Source: Tenacibaculum sp. 190524A02b | GTDB lineage: Bacteria > Bacteroidota > Bacteroidia > Flavobacteriales > Flavobacteriaceae | Reading direction: 5' to 3' | Length of the DNA: 64,000 nt | Assembly (NCBI RefSeq): GCF_964036645.1 | Contig: NZ_OZ038525.1 | Location: forward strand, 3,848,001-3,912,000 | Shown: positions 1-13,100 of the stretch, piece by piece | Numbering within the stretch: the first letter of the stretch is position 1 | Layout: each line of letters opens with the position of its first letter | The notes under the pieces: model-generated | Told to the model about the DNA's origin: nothing | Seen by the model: only the letters and a program-made list of their open reading frames with translations | Databases searched by the model: none | Made by a program: the position numbers and the translations under genes

Positions 1-3000
1 GGCCAAATAAAATACTACATGTATATGGTCCAACCGAGACTACTACTTATGCTTCAAGTTATGTGATTTCTGAAATACCAGAAAGCATAAAAACAATTCC
101 AATAGGAAGTCCTTTGAGTAATACTCAATTTTATGTTTTAAACCCAAATCAACAATTAGTACCAGTAGGTGCAATTGGAGAATTGTGTATTTCAGGAACG
201 GGAGTTTCTAAAGGATACTTAAATAAGGAGGAATTAACTAAGGAAAAATTTATAGCAAATCCATTTAAAGAAGGAGAGGTTATTTATAGAACGGGAGATT
301 TAGCTCGTTGGTTACCTGATGGAAATATAGAGTTTATAGGCAGGATAGATACTCAGGTAAAAATAAGAGGATATCGTATTGAACTTGGAGAAATTGAAAC
401 CGTGATAGTTTCATTAGTAAATATTCAAGAATGTAGAGTATTAGCAAAAGAAGATGTTAGTGGAAATAAACGTTTAGTAGCTTATGTTGTGGCTGAGGGT
501 AAATTTGATAAAGAAGAAATTCAAACACAACTAAAAGTAAGCTTACCAGATTATATGGTACCTCAATTATGGGTTGCATTAGACAAAATACCATTAACAA
601 GTAATGGTAAATTAGATAAAAAATCGTTGCCTGAACCAGATAGTTCTGATTTATCAAATAAAGAGTATGTAGCACCAACTAATGAAACAGAAGAGGAGTT
701 AGTTGTAATTTGGAAAGAATTATTAGGTATTGAACAAATAGGTATTTATGATAATTTCTTTGAATTAGGAGGACATAGTTTACTTGCAACACGTTTAGTT
801 TCTGCAATTCGTAAAGAATTATTAATAGAAATTGAAATAGCAGACATTTTTGAGTATTCAACAATATCAGATTTAGGAAAATATTTAGAAACACAAACCA
901 AAGGAGCTATATTACCAGCGGTTGAGGTTGAAAATCGTCCTGATAATATTCCTTTATCTTTCAGTCAGGAACGTTTATGGTTTTTGGATCAGTTTGAAGG
1001 AACGTTAGCCTATCACATTCCTACAATAATTTGTTTAGAAGGAGCTGTTGAAGTTCCAATCTTAGAACGTGTATTACAAACAATTGTTACTCGTCATGAA
1101 GTTCTACGTACCAAGCTTATTTCTGAAAATGGAGTAGGATACCAAAAGGTTATTAATGCAGAGAATTGGTCATTAACTCAAGAAGAAGTAAACGAAGATA
1201 CCATTGAAAAAAGCATAAAAACGTATTTAGCAATTCCTTTTGATCTATCAAGTGATTATATGTTTAGAGCTTGTTTATTCAAACTGAAAGAAAATAAATA
1301 TGTATTAGCTTGTGTAGTACATCACATTGCTAGTGATGGTGTATCTGGAGGTATTTTGATGAATGAATTTATGCAGTTGTACAGCGCTTTCCAGTCAGGA
1401 AAAGAAGCTATACTTCCAGAGTTAAGTCTACAATATATAGATTATGCTATTTGGCAACGTAAATATTTAGAAGGAGAAGTTCTAGGAACACAGCTTGATT
1501 ACTGGAAAGAGAAGCTAACAGGTGTAGATACATTAGCATTACCATTAGATTATGTAAGACCAACTGAACAAAGTAGTGCAGGAGCAACAACTTCATTACT
1601 ACTAGATCAAGAATTGAGTGCTCAATTAAAAGTTTTATGTAAACAAGAAGGAGTAACTTCATTTATGTTTTTCCTTTCCGCTTTTAAAGTTTTATTATCA
1701 CGTTACAGTGGGCAGGACGATATTTGTGTAGGAACACCTATAGCTAATCGTACTCAGGTAGAACTGGAAGAAATGATAGGTTTCTTTGTGAATACATTGG
1801 CATTGCGAAGTGATTTAAGTGGCAACCCTAGCTTTAAAGAAGTTTTAGATAGAGTTAAAAAAACAACACTTGAAGGTTATAATAATCAATTAGCACCTTT
1901 TGAAAAGGTAGTAGATAAAGTGGTAACTAATAGAGATACCAATATGACTCCTTTGTTCCAAGTAATGTTTGATTATCATAATGAGGTATATTCAGGAGGA
2001 GAAGATGTAGAAGTGGAAGGCGTTGAGATTTCTGAATATGAAAACTCTGAAACTACTGCTCAGTTTGATTTAATGTTTAGTATTTCAGAAGAAGGTGAAT
2101 ACACGCCAATTACTATAGGATACTGTACAGATTTATTTAAAGAAGCTACAATTGTACGTATGTTGAATCATTATCAAGAATTACTGAAAAGTATACTTCA
2201 AGATATTGAACAGCCAATAAACAACTTATCACTGCTTACTAAGGAAGAAGAAACGCAATTATTTGATGTTTTTAATGGAATTGAAGTAGATTATCCTTTA
2301 GAAAAAACAGTCGTAGATTTATTTTCTGAGCAGGTACAAAAATCTCCAGAAGCTATTGCAGCAGTATTTAAAGGCGAAGAATTAACCTATAAACAGTTAG
2401 ATGAACGTTCTAATCAGCTGGGGCATTATTTAGTAGCAGAAGGAGTAAAACCAGATGATTTAGTAGGAATTTGCTTAGACAGAGGGTTAGATATGTTAAT
2501 CGGTGTTATGGCAATTTTAAAATCAGGAGCGGCTTATGTTCCTATCAAACCAGATTTTCCTAAAGAGCGTATTACGTATCTTTTAGAGGATACAGGTTGT
2601 TCTTTATTAGTTACAAATATTTCAACCAAAACCATCTTAACATCAATACCTGATACTGTTAATACCATTGTATTAGATGATGCAATTTTAAGCTCTGGTT
2701 ATCCAATTACTACGGTAGATGTATCAATTAAAGCTAATGATTTGGCCTATGTGATTTATACATCAGGAAGTACAGGATTACCAAAAGGAGCTATGATTGA
2801 GCATGCAGGATTATTAAATCACTTGTTAATCATGGTTGATGAATTAAACATGACAAGTGATAGTACAGTAGCTTTTACAGCTCCATTTACCTTTGATATT
2901 TCTGTATGGCAAATGCTAAGTGGATTATTATGTGGAGGACGTATAGCAATCTATAGCGAAGATGAAATTTTAAATTTAGAAGGCTTCCAATCTTCGTTGT

Positions 3001-4121
3001 CAGAAAATCAAATCAGTCACCTTCAATTAGTACCTTCTTATGTTACTAGTTTATTAGAAAGCGGTACTATATCACAAGGGTTGTCAAACTTATCTTATTT
3101 CTTAGTAACGGGAGAAGCGGCCACAAAATCATTATTAGATAAGTGGTTCACTTTGTATCCATCAGTCCCAGTAGTAAATGCATATGGACCAGCAGAAGCT
3201 GCTGATGATATTACATTGCATATTATGGATGAAGCTCCAAGCGGAAATATCGTTCCAATAGGAAAACCAGTAGCTAATATGGATGTGTACGTTGTTGATA
3301 GATATGAAAACCTGTGTCCAGTAGGAGTAGTAGGAGAACTATGGACTAGTGGAATAGGAGTTGGAAGAGGATATTTAAATAGAGAAGAATTAACCCAAGA
3401 GAAATTTATAAACAACCCATTTACTACAAAAGGTGATCGTTTGTATAAAACAGGTGATTTAGGAAGATGGTTGTCAGATGGAACTTTAGAATTTGTAGGA
3501 CGTACAGATGATCAGGTAAAGATTAGAGGATATCGTATTGAATTAGGTGAAATAGAAAATACCTTAACATCTTTAGAGTCTATAAGCCAATGTTGCGTAT
3601 TAGCTAAGAAAGACCCGTCAGGAATTAATAGATTGGTTGCCTACCTAGTAGTAGAAGAGGAAGCTGAAAAAGAAAAAATACAAGAAGGTATAAAAGAAAG
3701 CCTACCGGAATATATGATTCCTCAATTATGGGTAGTGTTAGAAGAGTTGCCATTAACACCAAATGGTAAAATAGACAAAAAATCACTGCCAGAACCAGAT
3801 CTTTCTGAATTATCTAGTAAAGAATATGTTGCGCCTAGTAATGAAACAGAAGAAGAACTTGTAGCCATTTGGCAAGAATTATTAGGAATAGAACGAATAG
3901 GTATTTATGATGATTTCTTTGAATTAGGAGGTCATAGTTTATTAGCTACCCGTTTAGTATCTATGATTCGAACAAGGTTAGCTACAGAAGTATCTATTCG
4001 AGAAATATTTGAACAAACCACAGTAGAAGAACAAGCGTCACTTGTCGAGATTTTTAAATCATACCTCGATGATAATGATGAAATTGACCAAGAAAACTAT
4101 ATAGAAACTATTGAAATCTAA
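1..4121 (+). CDS. Non-ribosomal peptide synthetase, 3' part (A-T / C-A-T), partial at window start
   Basis: The reading frame is open to the first bases of the window, so the gene starts upstream; the GTG at 63 is an internal valine codon. The visible order is the end of an adenylation domain (YGPTE motif at about 24-40, A10 NGKLDKKSLP near 600-630), a carrier domain (GGHSLL near 770), a condensation domain (LSFSQERLWFLD near 955, HHIASDG near 1320), a full A domain (YTSGSTGLPKG near 2757) and a carrier (GGHSLL near 3928). It ends with a short acidic tail that could dock to the next synthetase. The full A domain has the pocket code DIWQLTADD (positions 235 to 331), which I cannot assign with confidence. 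The visible end of the first A domain (VYGPTETTTY) matches the last module of the next gene, so both may load the same aliphatic residue. The next NRPS gene starts 9 bp downstream, so they are probably co-transcribed. Confidence 0.97.
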   Translation, partial: PNKILHVYGPTETTTYASSYVISEIPESIKTIPIGSPLSNTQFYVLNPNQQLVPVGAIGELCISGTGVSKGYLNKEELTKEKFIANPFKEGEVIYRTGDLARWLPDGNIEFIGRIDTQVKIRGYRIELGEIETVIVSLVNIQECRVLAKEDVSGNKRLVAYVVAEGKFDKEEIQTQLKVSLPDYMVPQLWVALDKIPLTSNGKLDKKSLPEPDSSDLSNKEYVAPTNETEEELVVIWKELLGIEQIGIYDNFFELGGHSLLATRLVSAIRKELLIEIEIADIFEYSTISDLGKYLETQTKGAILPAVEVENRPDNIPLSFSQERLWFLDQFEGTLAYHIPTIICLEGAVEVPILERVLQTIVTRHEVLRTKLISENGVGYQKVINAENWSLTQEEVNEDTIEKSIKTYLAIPFDLSSDYMFRACLFKLKENKYVLACVVHHIASDGVSGGILMNEFMQLYSAFQSGKEAILPELSLQYIDYAIWQRKYLEGEVLGTQLDYWKEKLTGVDTLALPLDYVRPTEQSSAGATTSLLLDQELSAQLKVLCKQEGVTSFMFFLSAFKVLLSRYSGQDDICVGTPIANRTQVELEEMIGFFVNTLALRSDLSGNPSFKEVLDRVKKTTLEGYNNQLAPFEKVVDKVVTNRDTNMTPLFQVMFDYHNEVYSGGEDVEVEGVEISEYENSETTAQFDLMFSISEEGEYTPITIGYCTDLFKEATIVRMLNHYQELLKSILQDIEQPINNLSLLTKEEETQLFDVFNGIEVDYPLEKTVVDLFSEQVQKSPEAIAAVFKGEELTYKQLDERSNQLGHYLVAEGVKPDDLVGICLDRGLDMLIGVMAILKSGAAYVPIKPDFPKERITYLLEDTGCSLLVTNISTKTILTSIPDTVNTIVLDDAILSSGYPITTVDVSIKANDLAYVIYTSGSTGLPKGAMIEHAGLLNHLLIMVDELNMTSDSTVAFTAPFTFDISVWQMLSGLLCGGRIAIYSEDEILNLEGFQSSLSENQISHLQLVPSYVTSLLESGTISQGLSNLSYFLVTGEAATKSLLDKWFTLYPSVPVVNAYGPAEAADDITLHIMDEAPSGNIVPIGKPVANMDVYVVDRYENLCPVGVVGELWTSGIGVGRGYLNREELTQEKFINNPFTTKGDRLYKTGDLGRWLSDGTLEFVGRTDDQVKIRGYRIELGEIENTLTSLESISQCCVLAKKDPSGINRLVAYLVVEEEAEKEKIQEGIKESLPEYMIPQLWVVLEELPLTPNGKIDKKSLPEPDLSELSSKEYVAPSNETEEELVAIWQELLGIERIGIYDDFFELGGHSLLATRLVSMIRTRLATEVSIREIFEQTTVEEQASLVEIFKSYLDDNDEIDQENYIETIEI

Positions 4122-4130
4122 TTTTAAGTA

Positions 4131-7100
4131 ATGAATACAGAAATTTTAAACATCCTAAAAGAAGCAAAACAGCAAGGTGTAAAAATAGGCGTTAAAGGAG
4201 ATTCCTTAACGGTAAAGTCTGTGGCTCCTATTAATTCTGAGTTACTTCAAAAAATAAAAGAATATAAACCACATATAATTAAATATATTGAGAATCTTAG
4301 ATCTAAAAATAAAACAAGTGCCTTAAAAAAGGTAACTCCTTATGATAGAGAAACAATTACTAAGATTCCATTATCTTTTGGCCAGGAACGTTTATGGTTT
4401 GTGGACCAACTACAAGGAACAGAGGCATATCATATGCCTTTTGTACTTCGCTTTGAAGGTGAATTAGAAGTAGAAATTTTAGAACAAGCTTTTAGAAGTG
4501 TTGTTTCACGTCATGAAATATTACGTACTAATATTTTATCAGAAGGAGGTGTTGGTTATCAAGAAATTATAAGTTCGGAAAAATGGACATTAGCTAAGGA
4601 AAAGGTATCAGAAGATATGTTAGAAGAACATTTGAGTATGTATTTAACTACTCCTTTTGACTTATCTACTGATTATAAATTAAGAGCTTGTTTGTATGAT
4701 TTAGGAAGTGAAAAATATGTTTTAGCAGCTGTATTTCATCATATTGCGAGTGATGGTTGGTCTGAAGATATTTTGATGAATGAGTTTACAGTAATGTACG
4801 ATGCATTGCAAGCTGGTAAAGAAGCAAACTTACCTGAATTAAGCCTACAATATTCGGATTATGCAGTATGGCAACGTAAGTATTTAGAAGGAGAAGTTTT
4901 AAACTTTCAACTTTCATATTGGGAAGAAAAATTAAAAGATGTAAATAATTTATCCTTACCAACAGATTACCCTAGACCTTCTGAACAGAGTACAGCAGGA
5001 GATTACGTCTCTTTTGGGTTAGATAAGGAATTAACTCAATTGCTTAATGCTTTGTGCGAGAAAGAAGGAGTAACACTTTTCATGGTGTTATTATCTGCTT
5101 TTAAAGTATTATTATCTCGTTATAGCGGACAAGAAGATATTTGTGTAGGAACTCCTATTGCAAATCGTACACAGTCAGAACTAGAAGGAATGATTGGGTT
5201 CTTTGTGAATACTTTGGCACTTCGTGATGATTTAAGTGGGAACCCTAAATTTACAGATGTATTACAACAAGTAAAGGAAACTACTTTAGAAGGATATGAC
5301 TACCAACTAGTACCTTTTGAAAAGATTGTAGATAAAGTAGTAACTACTCGTGATATGAGTATGACTCCTCTGTTCCAGGTAATGTTTGCATTACAAAACA
5401 CTGGAGGAAATGATACTGTAGAAGAGTCAAATGAAACGGAGAATGTTTCAGAAAACCTTGCTATTTCTGAATATGAGTTTGATACGGTTAGTGCCATGTT
5501 TGATATGACATTAAACGCGACAGAAAATTCTCAAGGTATCTCATTAGAAATGATATATAGCACAGCTTTATTTAATAAAGCTACTATTGAAACATTATTA
5601 AGTCATTATCAAGAGTTACTGAGAAGTATTGTAAAAGATGCTACACAGCCTATTGGTAACTTATCAATGCTAAAAAAAGAAGAGGAAACAAAATTAGTAA
5701 CAACTTTCAATGAAACTTCAGTAGTTTATCCAGAAAATAAAACGGTTGTAGATTTATTTTTAGAACAAGTAAAAAATACACCAGAAGCTACAGCAGTTGT
5801 ATATGAAGGTGAAGAGTTAAGTTATAAAGATTTAGACTTCCGTTCTAATCAATTAGCTCACTATTTAGTAGAAAATCATAATCTTAAGGAAGGAAATTTA
5901 GTTGGAGTAGTTTTAGATCGAAGTGATTGGTTAATTGTTTCATATTTAGCAATTTTAAAAACAGGAGCAGCATATGTTCCTATTGATCCAGCTTATCCAG
6001 AAGATCGAAAAGAATATATTTTTAGTAATAGTGAAAGCAAACTTCTTATTGATACTGATTTTATTAAGGAATTTGCAGAAACACAATCAGAGTACCCAGA
6101 AAACTTACCAGCAATTACAATTGATCCTTCTGATGTAGCCTATGTAATTTATACTTCAGGAAGTACAGGGAAACCTAAAGGAGTACTTATTGAACATAAA
6201 AATTTAGTCCATTTATGTTTCTGGCATCAATCAGAATATTCAGTAACCTCATCAAGTAAAGGAACTCTATTTGCAGGTATTGGTTTTGATGCAAGTGTTT
6301 GGGAAATTTATCCATACTTACTCACAGGAGCAAGTTTATATCCAGTTTCAGATAACATTCGTTATGATCTGAACTTATTTACAAGTTTCTTAAATGAGAA
6401 TGTTATAACACATGCTTACATTCCAACATTATTATGTGAACGTTTTGTAGAGGAAGACATTTCTTTGCCTAACATTACCATTTTAACTGGAGGTGATACT
6501 TTAAAATTAACGAAGGCTACAGATCTTAGAATTTATAATAACTACGGCCCTACGGAAACTACTGTAGTAGCTACAAGTTGTCAAGTTGCACCATGTGACA
6601 CTTCGATGTTAAAACCACCTATTGGAAAACCTATTCATAATACACAGGTTTATATTTTAAACAGTGAAGATCAATTATTACCTATTGGAGCAGTAGGTGA
6701 ATTATGTATTGGAGGAAATGGAGTAGGAAGAGGATATTTAAATAATGGCGAATTAACAAGAGAAAAGTTTGTTGCTAATCCATTTAAAGAAGGAGATAGA
6801 ATCTATAAAACAGGAGATTTAGCCAGATGGTTACCAAATGGTACTATTGAGTTTATAGGTAGAAAAGATAATCAGATAAAGATTAGAGGTTACCGTATTG
6901 AATTAGGAGAAATAGAGGAAGCTTTATCAGGATTAGCTATAGTAAGCCAAAGTTGTGTGTTAGCTAAAGAAGATACTAATGGTAATAAACGTTTAGTAGG
7001 GTATGTAGTTCCAGAAGGAGTTTTTAATAAAGAACTTATAGAGGAAGAATTAACTACAAGTTTACCAGATTATATGGTTCCAAAGCTATGGGTTGAACTA

Positions 7101-10100
7101 AAAGCAATGCCTTTAACAAGTAATGGAAAGCTAGATAGAAAAGGACTGCCAGAACCAGATATTTCTATGTTGTCTACGCAGGAATATGTTGCACCTCGTA
7201 CAGAAGTAGAAGAAAAATTAGTGGCTATATGGCAAGAGCTATTAGGAGTAGAAAGAGTTGGAGTTTATGATGATTTCTTTGAATTAGGAGGACATAGTTT
7301 ATTAATTATTCAATTAATAGCTCGTATTCAAAAAGAAGGTTACCATATTGAGGTTAAGGATATTTTTGTAAAACCTACTATTGCAGCTATTAGTGACAAA
7401 CTATTGTCGGCAGGTACAGCTTATCAAGTTCCAGCAAATGGTATTACTAAGGGAATAGATCGTATTACTCCAGAGATGGTTCCTTTGTTAAACTTTTCTC
7501 AGGAAGAGATAGATAAGGTTGTAAATGCTATTCCAAGTGGAATTTCAAATATTCAAGATATATATCCATTATCACCATTACAAGAAGGAATTTATTTTCA
7601 TTATTTAATGAGTGATAAAAATGAAGGAGATCCATATATATTACCTAATTTATTACTGTTTACAGAGAAAGAAAAAAGAGCTGATTTTATAGAAGCTTTA
7701 CAATTTGTAGTAAACCGCCATGATGTTTTACGCACCTGTATTTTAAATGAAGGATTACCTGAAGCAGTTCAGGTAGTATTGCATGAAGCACCATTGTCAA
7801 TAGAAGAAATAAAAACAGACTCCTCTAGAGATATACCGTCTCAACTACAAGAAATAGTTGAATCAGGAAAACAGTGGATGGATGTTTCAAAAGCTCCTTT
7901 ATTGGAATTAAAGTACTCTGATGATCCAGATAATGATAGTTATTATTTATTAATTAACAATCATCACTTAATAATGGATCATGTTGGTTTGGAGAAAATA
8001 ATGGAAGAAATAACTACCTATTTATTAGGTGAGAAAAATACACTTCCAGATCCTGTTTTATACAGAGATTTTATAGGTCATACGTTACACCAACAATCAA
8101 CTAATGATAGTGAAACTTATTTTACGGAATTATTAGGAGATATTGAAGAGCCAACGTATCCGTTTAATTTATCTGACATTCGAGGTAATGGTACTGAAAT
8201 TATAGAAGCAAGTATTATGTTGCCAGAAAAATTAAGTAAAGAAATACGAAGTGTTTGTACTGACTTGGGAATGACTCCTGCAGTTTTATTCCATGCAGCG
8301 TATGGAATTGTAGTGGGGATGAGTAGTAACAGGAAACAAGCACTGTTTGGGTCTTTATTCTCTGGAAGATTGCAAGGTGCATTAGGAGCAGCAGATTCAT
8401 TAGGATTATTCATAAATACATTACCTTTAGTATTCAATATAGAAGGAACTGTTGTAGAATATTTACATCAAGTAAAATTAAGATTAGGGGAGTTATTACC
8501 GTATGAACAAACACCATTATCAAGAGTTCATGGATTATCAGGTATTTCAAATGAAGTATCATTATTTAGTTCATTATTAAATTATCGTCACTCTTTTGTT
8601 TCTTCTGAAACCGAAGAAAATGAGCTAGAAGAAAATACTTCAATTGACCCAGGTGTAGAACTTATAGGGAATCATGAGCGTACAAATTATCCATTTTCAT
8701 TATCTATAGATGACTTGGGTGAGGATTTTGGAATGACTGCACAAATGGATCCTAGTATTAATCCAGAGCGTATACTTTCTTATATGGAAGTGATATTAAC
8801 GCAACTTTTAGAAGGATTAAACAAAGGAATTACTGTTGATAGCCTATCTATATTAACTCAAGAAGAAGAAGCTCAATTATTAGAGGTTTTCAATAATAAC
8901 ACTGTTGCTTATCCGCAAGATAAAACATTAATAGATTTATTTAAAAACCAAGTTAAAGCCACTCCAGAAGCAATAGCTTTAATTTATAATAAAGAGAAAC
9001 TTACCTATAAAAAATTAGATGAACTTTCTAATCAATTAGCTCATTATTTAATAACCAATTATAAGATTAATAGTGAGAATCCAATAGGAGTAACCTTAGA
9101 ACGAAACGAGTGGTTAATAATATCATTATTAGCAGTTTTAAAAACAGGAGGAACTTATGTGCCGATTGATTTAGCGTATCCAGAGGAAAGAAAAGAATAC
9201 ATTATTAAAGATAGTGGAAGTATTTTTGTCATAGATGAAGTAGTCATAAATTCATTTAAAGAAAATAATTCAAGATACTCTGTTGATACACTTGATGTTG
9301 AGGTGAAATCAAGTGATTTAGCGTATATAATTTATACTTCAGGAAGTACAGGGAAACCCAAAGGGGTAATGATTGAGCATCGTAGTATCATTAATACAAT
9401 TTTGTCTCAAATAGAGGCTTTTTCTATTGATTCTAAAGATAACTGTTTACAGTTTGCAAGTCCATCATTTGATGCCTCTATTTGGGAGATAGGAATAGCA
9501 CTTTTAAGCGGATCTAGCTTATGCATTATTGAAGAAAATAGAAAGTCAGATATAGCATTTTTCAAAGAGTTTGTTCAACAAAACAATATTACGTTTGCTA
9601 CTTTACCACCTGCTTTTTTACAATTATTAGAAGTTGAAGATTTAGTAGGCTTACAAACATTAGTTACAGCAGGTGAAGCCATTCCATTAGGAGTAGCAAA
9701 GGATTTTTCAGCTGAATATAAGTATGTAAATGCTTACGGTCCAACAGAAACAAGTATATGTGCAACAACTTTTAATGGGGAAATAAAAGACATAGTACCT
9801 ATAGGAAAACCTATTGATAATACACAGATTTGCATTTTAAGTGAAGCCAATAACCTATTACCACTAGGCGTTGTGGGTGAGTTATGTGTTGGAGGAATTG
9901 GAGTTGCTAGAGGGTATTTAAATAAGGAAAACCTAACTAAAGAAAAGTTTATCGATAGTCCTTTTAAAGAAGGAGAAAAAGTATATAAAACTGGAGATTT
10001 AGCTAAATGGTTGCCTGATGGAAATTTGGAGTTTATAGGTAGAAAAGATAATCAGGTTAAAATACGTGGATATCGTATAGAATTGGGAGAAGTAGAAAGT

Positions 10101-13100
10101 GCTTTAGCTTCATTGACATCGGTGCATCAATCTTGTGTATTAGCTAAAGGAGAAGGAGCTAATAAACGTTTAGTAGGTTATGTAGTTTCAGAAGAAGTTT
10201 TTGATAAAGAAAAATTACAAGAAGCACTTAAATTACACATTCCAGAATATATGATCCCTACCTTATGGGTAGAATTGGAGGAAATGCCAATTACAAGTAA
10301 TGGGAAGATAGCAAGAAAGCTATTGCCAGCACCTGAAGGAATTGATTTCTCAACTAGAGAATATATAGCACCAAGAAATCAAACTGAAGAACAATTGGTT
10401 GTTATTTGGCAAGAGTTATTAGGAATTGAACGTATAGGAGTATATGATAATTTCTTTGAGTTAGGAGGGCATAGTTTGTTAGCAACAAGATTGGTTTCAA
10501 TGATTCGTAAAGAGTTAGAAATTGAGGTTGCTATCCGAGATATTTTTGAGTATACCACTATTGCTAGTTTAGGGTTACATTTACTAACTTGCTCAAGAGG
10601 AACAACTTTACCAGTTGTAATTATACAAGATAAAGAAGGAAATTTACCATTATCATTTAGCCAAGAACGTTTATGGTTCTTAGATCAATTACAAGGAAAT
10701 AGTATAGAATATCATATTCCAATTGTACTACGCCTACATGGAAATCTAGATATAAAAGCTGTTGAAGAATCGTTACGTACAATTATAGATCGACACCAAA
10801 TACTACGTACCGTTATTTATGAGCAAGAAGGAGTAGGATATCAAAAAACAATCCCATCTCATGAATGGTCATTGCAGAAAGTTGTTACTTCTGAAGAAGC
10901 AGATTTAGAAAAAGAGATAGGTAGTTTTATTAGCACACCATTTAATTTATCTAAAGACTACATGTTACGTTCTTGCTTATATGATTTAGGAGAGAACAAA
11001 TATGTATTGGCTTGTGTGTTACATCATATTTCAAGTGATGGTGTTTCGGGAGGAATTTTAATGAATGAATTTATGGAAGTATATAGCGCTTTACAGGAAG
11101 GTAAAGAAGCAATACTTCCAGAGTTAAGTTTACAATATGTAGATTATGCTATTTGGCAACGAAAATATTTTGATGGAGAAGTTTTAGAAAACCAGCTGTC
11201 TTATTGGGAAGAAAAACTAACAGGAGTTAGTACATTGTCGCTACCATTAGACTATGCTCGTCCCGCTATACAAAACAATGAAGGAAAAAACTTAGTTTTA
11301 GAATTAGGCGAAGAGTTAACAACAACTATAAACTCCCTATGCAAACAAGAAGCAGTAACGCCATTTATGTTCATGTTATCCGCTTTCAAATTGATGTTAT
11401 CACGTTATAGTGAGCAAAATGATATTTGTGTAGGTACACCTATTGCAAATAGAACACAGTTTGAGTTAGAGGGAATGATAGGGTTCTTTGTAAATACTTT
11501 GGCACTTCGTAGTGATTTAAGCGATAATCCAAGTTTTAAAGAAGTATTAGCAAGAGTAAAGGAAACCACCTTAGGAGCTTATGACCACCAGTTAGCACCT
11601 TTTGAAAAGGTAGTGGATCGCGTGGTAACTGATAGAGATATGAGTATGACACCGTTATTCCAAGTAATGTTTGATTATCAGAATAATGAAGAGGAATCAG
11701 GTGAAGAGCAAGTAAAGGCAAATGAAGAAGAGGAGCTTTCAATTTCTCAGTATGAAAACCCTGAAACTACTGCTCAATTTGATTTAACGTTGAGTGTCTT
11801 TGAAGAGGAGAAAAATATGTTGCTTAATATAGGGTATTGTACTGCTTTATTTAAAGAGGACACTATTGTACGAATGCTAAAGCATTATAAAGAGTTGTTG
11901 TTGAGTATTGTAAAAGATACTGAAAAATCAATAGGAAATTTATCAATGCTTACTCAGGAAGAAGAAACAGAATTATTAGAAGTTTTCAATGAGAATAAGG
12001 TTGATTATCCACTAGATAAAACAGTGGTTGATTTATTTGTAGCTCAAGTTCAAAAATCACCAAAAGCAGTTGCCGCAACTTTTAAAGGAGAAGAGTTAAC
12101 CTATAAAGAATTAGATGAGCGTTCTAACCAGTTGGCTCATTATTTAGTAGAGCAAGGAGTACAAGCAGATGATCTTGTAGGAATTTGTATAGATCGAGGA
12201 TTGGATATGCTCATTGGTGTTTTAGCAATATTAAAATCAGGAGGAGCTTATGTACCTATCAAACCAGATTTTCCAAAGGATCGTATTGCTTATCTTTTAG
12301 AGGATACAGGCTGTTCTTTATTAGTAACAAACACCACAAGTAAAGAAGTTTTATCTTCTTTAACAGGTACGGTTAACTTAGTTGTCTTAGAAGAAGCAGT
12401 ATCAAATTCAGCGTATCCAGTTACAGCATTAGAGTTGTCACACAAAGCTACTGATTTAGCGTATGTAATTTATACTTCCGGAAGTACAGGATTACCAAAA
12501 GGAGCTATGATTGAACATGCAGGATTATTAAATCACTCATTGATCATGATTGATGAGTTGAAAATGACTAATGAAAGCGTAGTTGCCTTTACAGCCCCAT
12601 TTACCTTTGATATTTCCGTATGGCAATTGTTAAGCGGATTATTATGCGGAGGTCGTATAGCCATATACAGTGAAGACGAGATTTTAGATTTAGAAGCTTT
12701 CCAAAGCTCATTATCAGAAAATAATATAAGTCATTTACAATTAGTACCATCTTATGTAGCAAGTTTATTAGAAAGCGGAGAAGAAGTAGTAGGTTTATCC
12801 AATCTAGCATATTTCTTAGTAACTGGAGAAGCAGCTACAAAATCATTATTAGATAAATGGTTCTCATTATATCCATCCGTACCTGTGGTAAATGCTTATG
12901 GACCAGCCGAGGCGGCAGATGATATCACGTTACATATCATGAATGAGTCTCCAAGCGGAGTTGTAGTTCCAATCGGAAAGCCAGTAGCCAATATGGATGT
13001 TTATGTGGTAGATAAGTTTGATAACTTATGTCCTATTGGAGTTGTAGGAGAATTATGGACAAGTGGAATAGGAGTAGGACGAGGTTATTTAAACCGAGAA

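Noticed and set aside
63..68. GTG at 63 as a gene start
   Set aside because: The same frame continues upstream with A-domain motifs (YGPTE), so it is internal.
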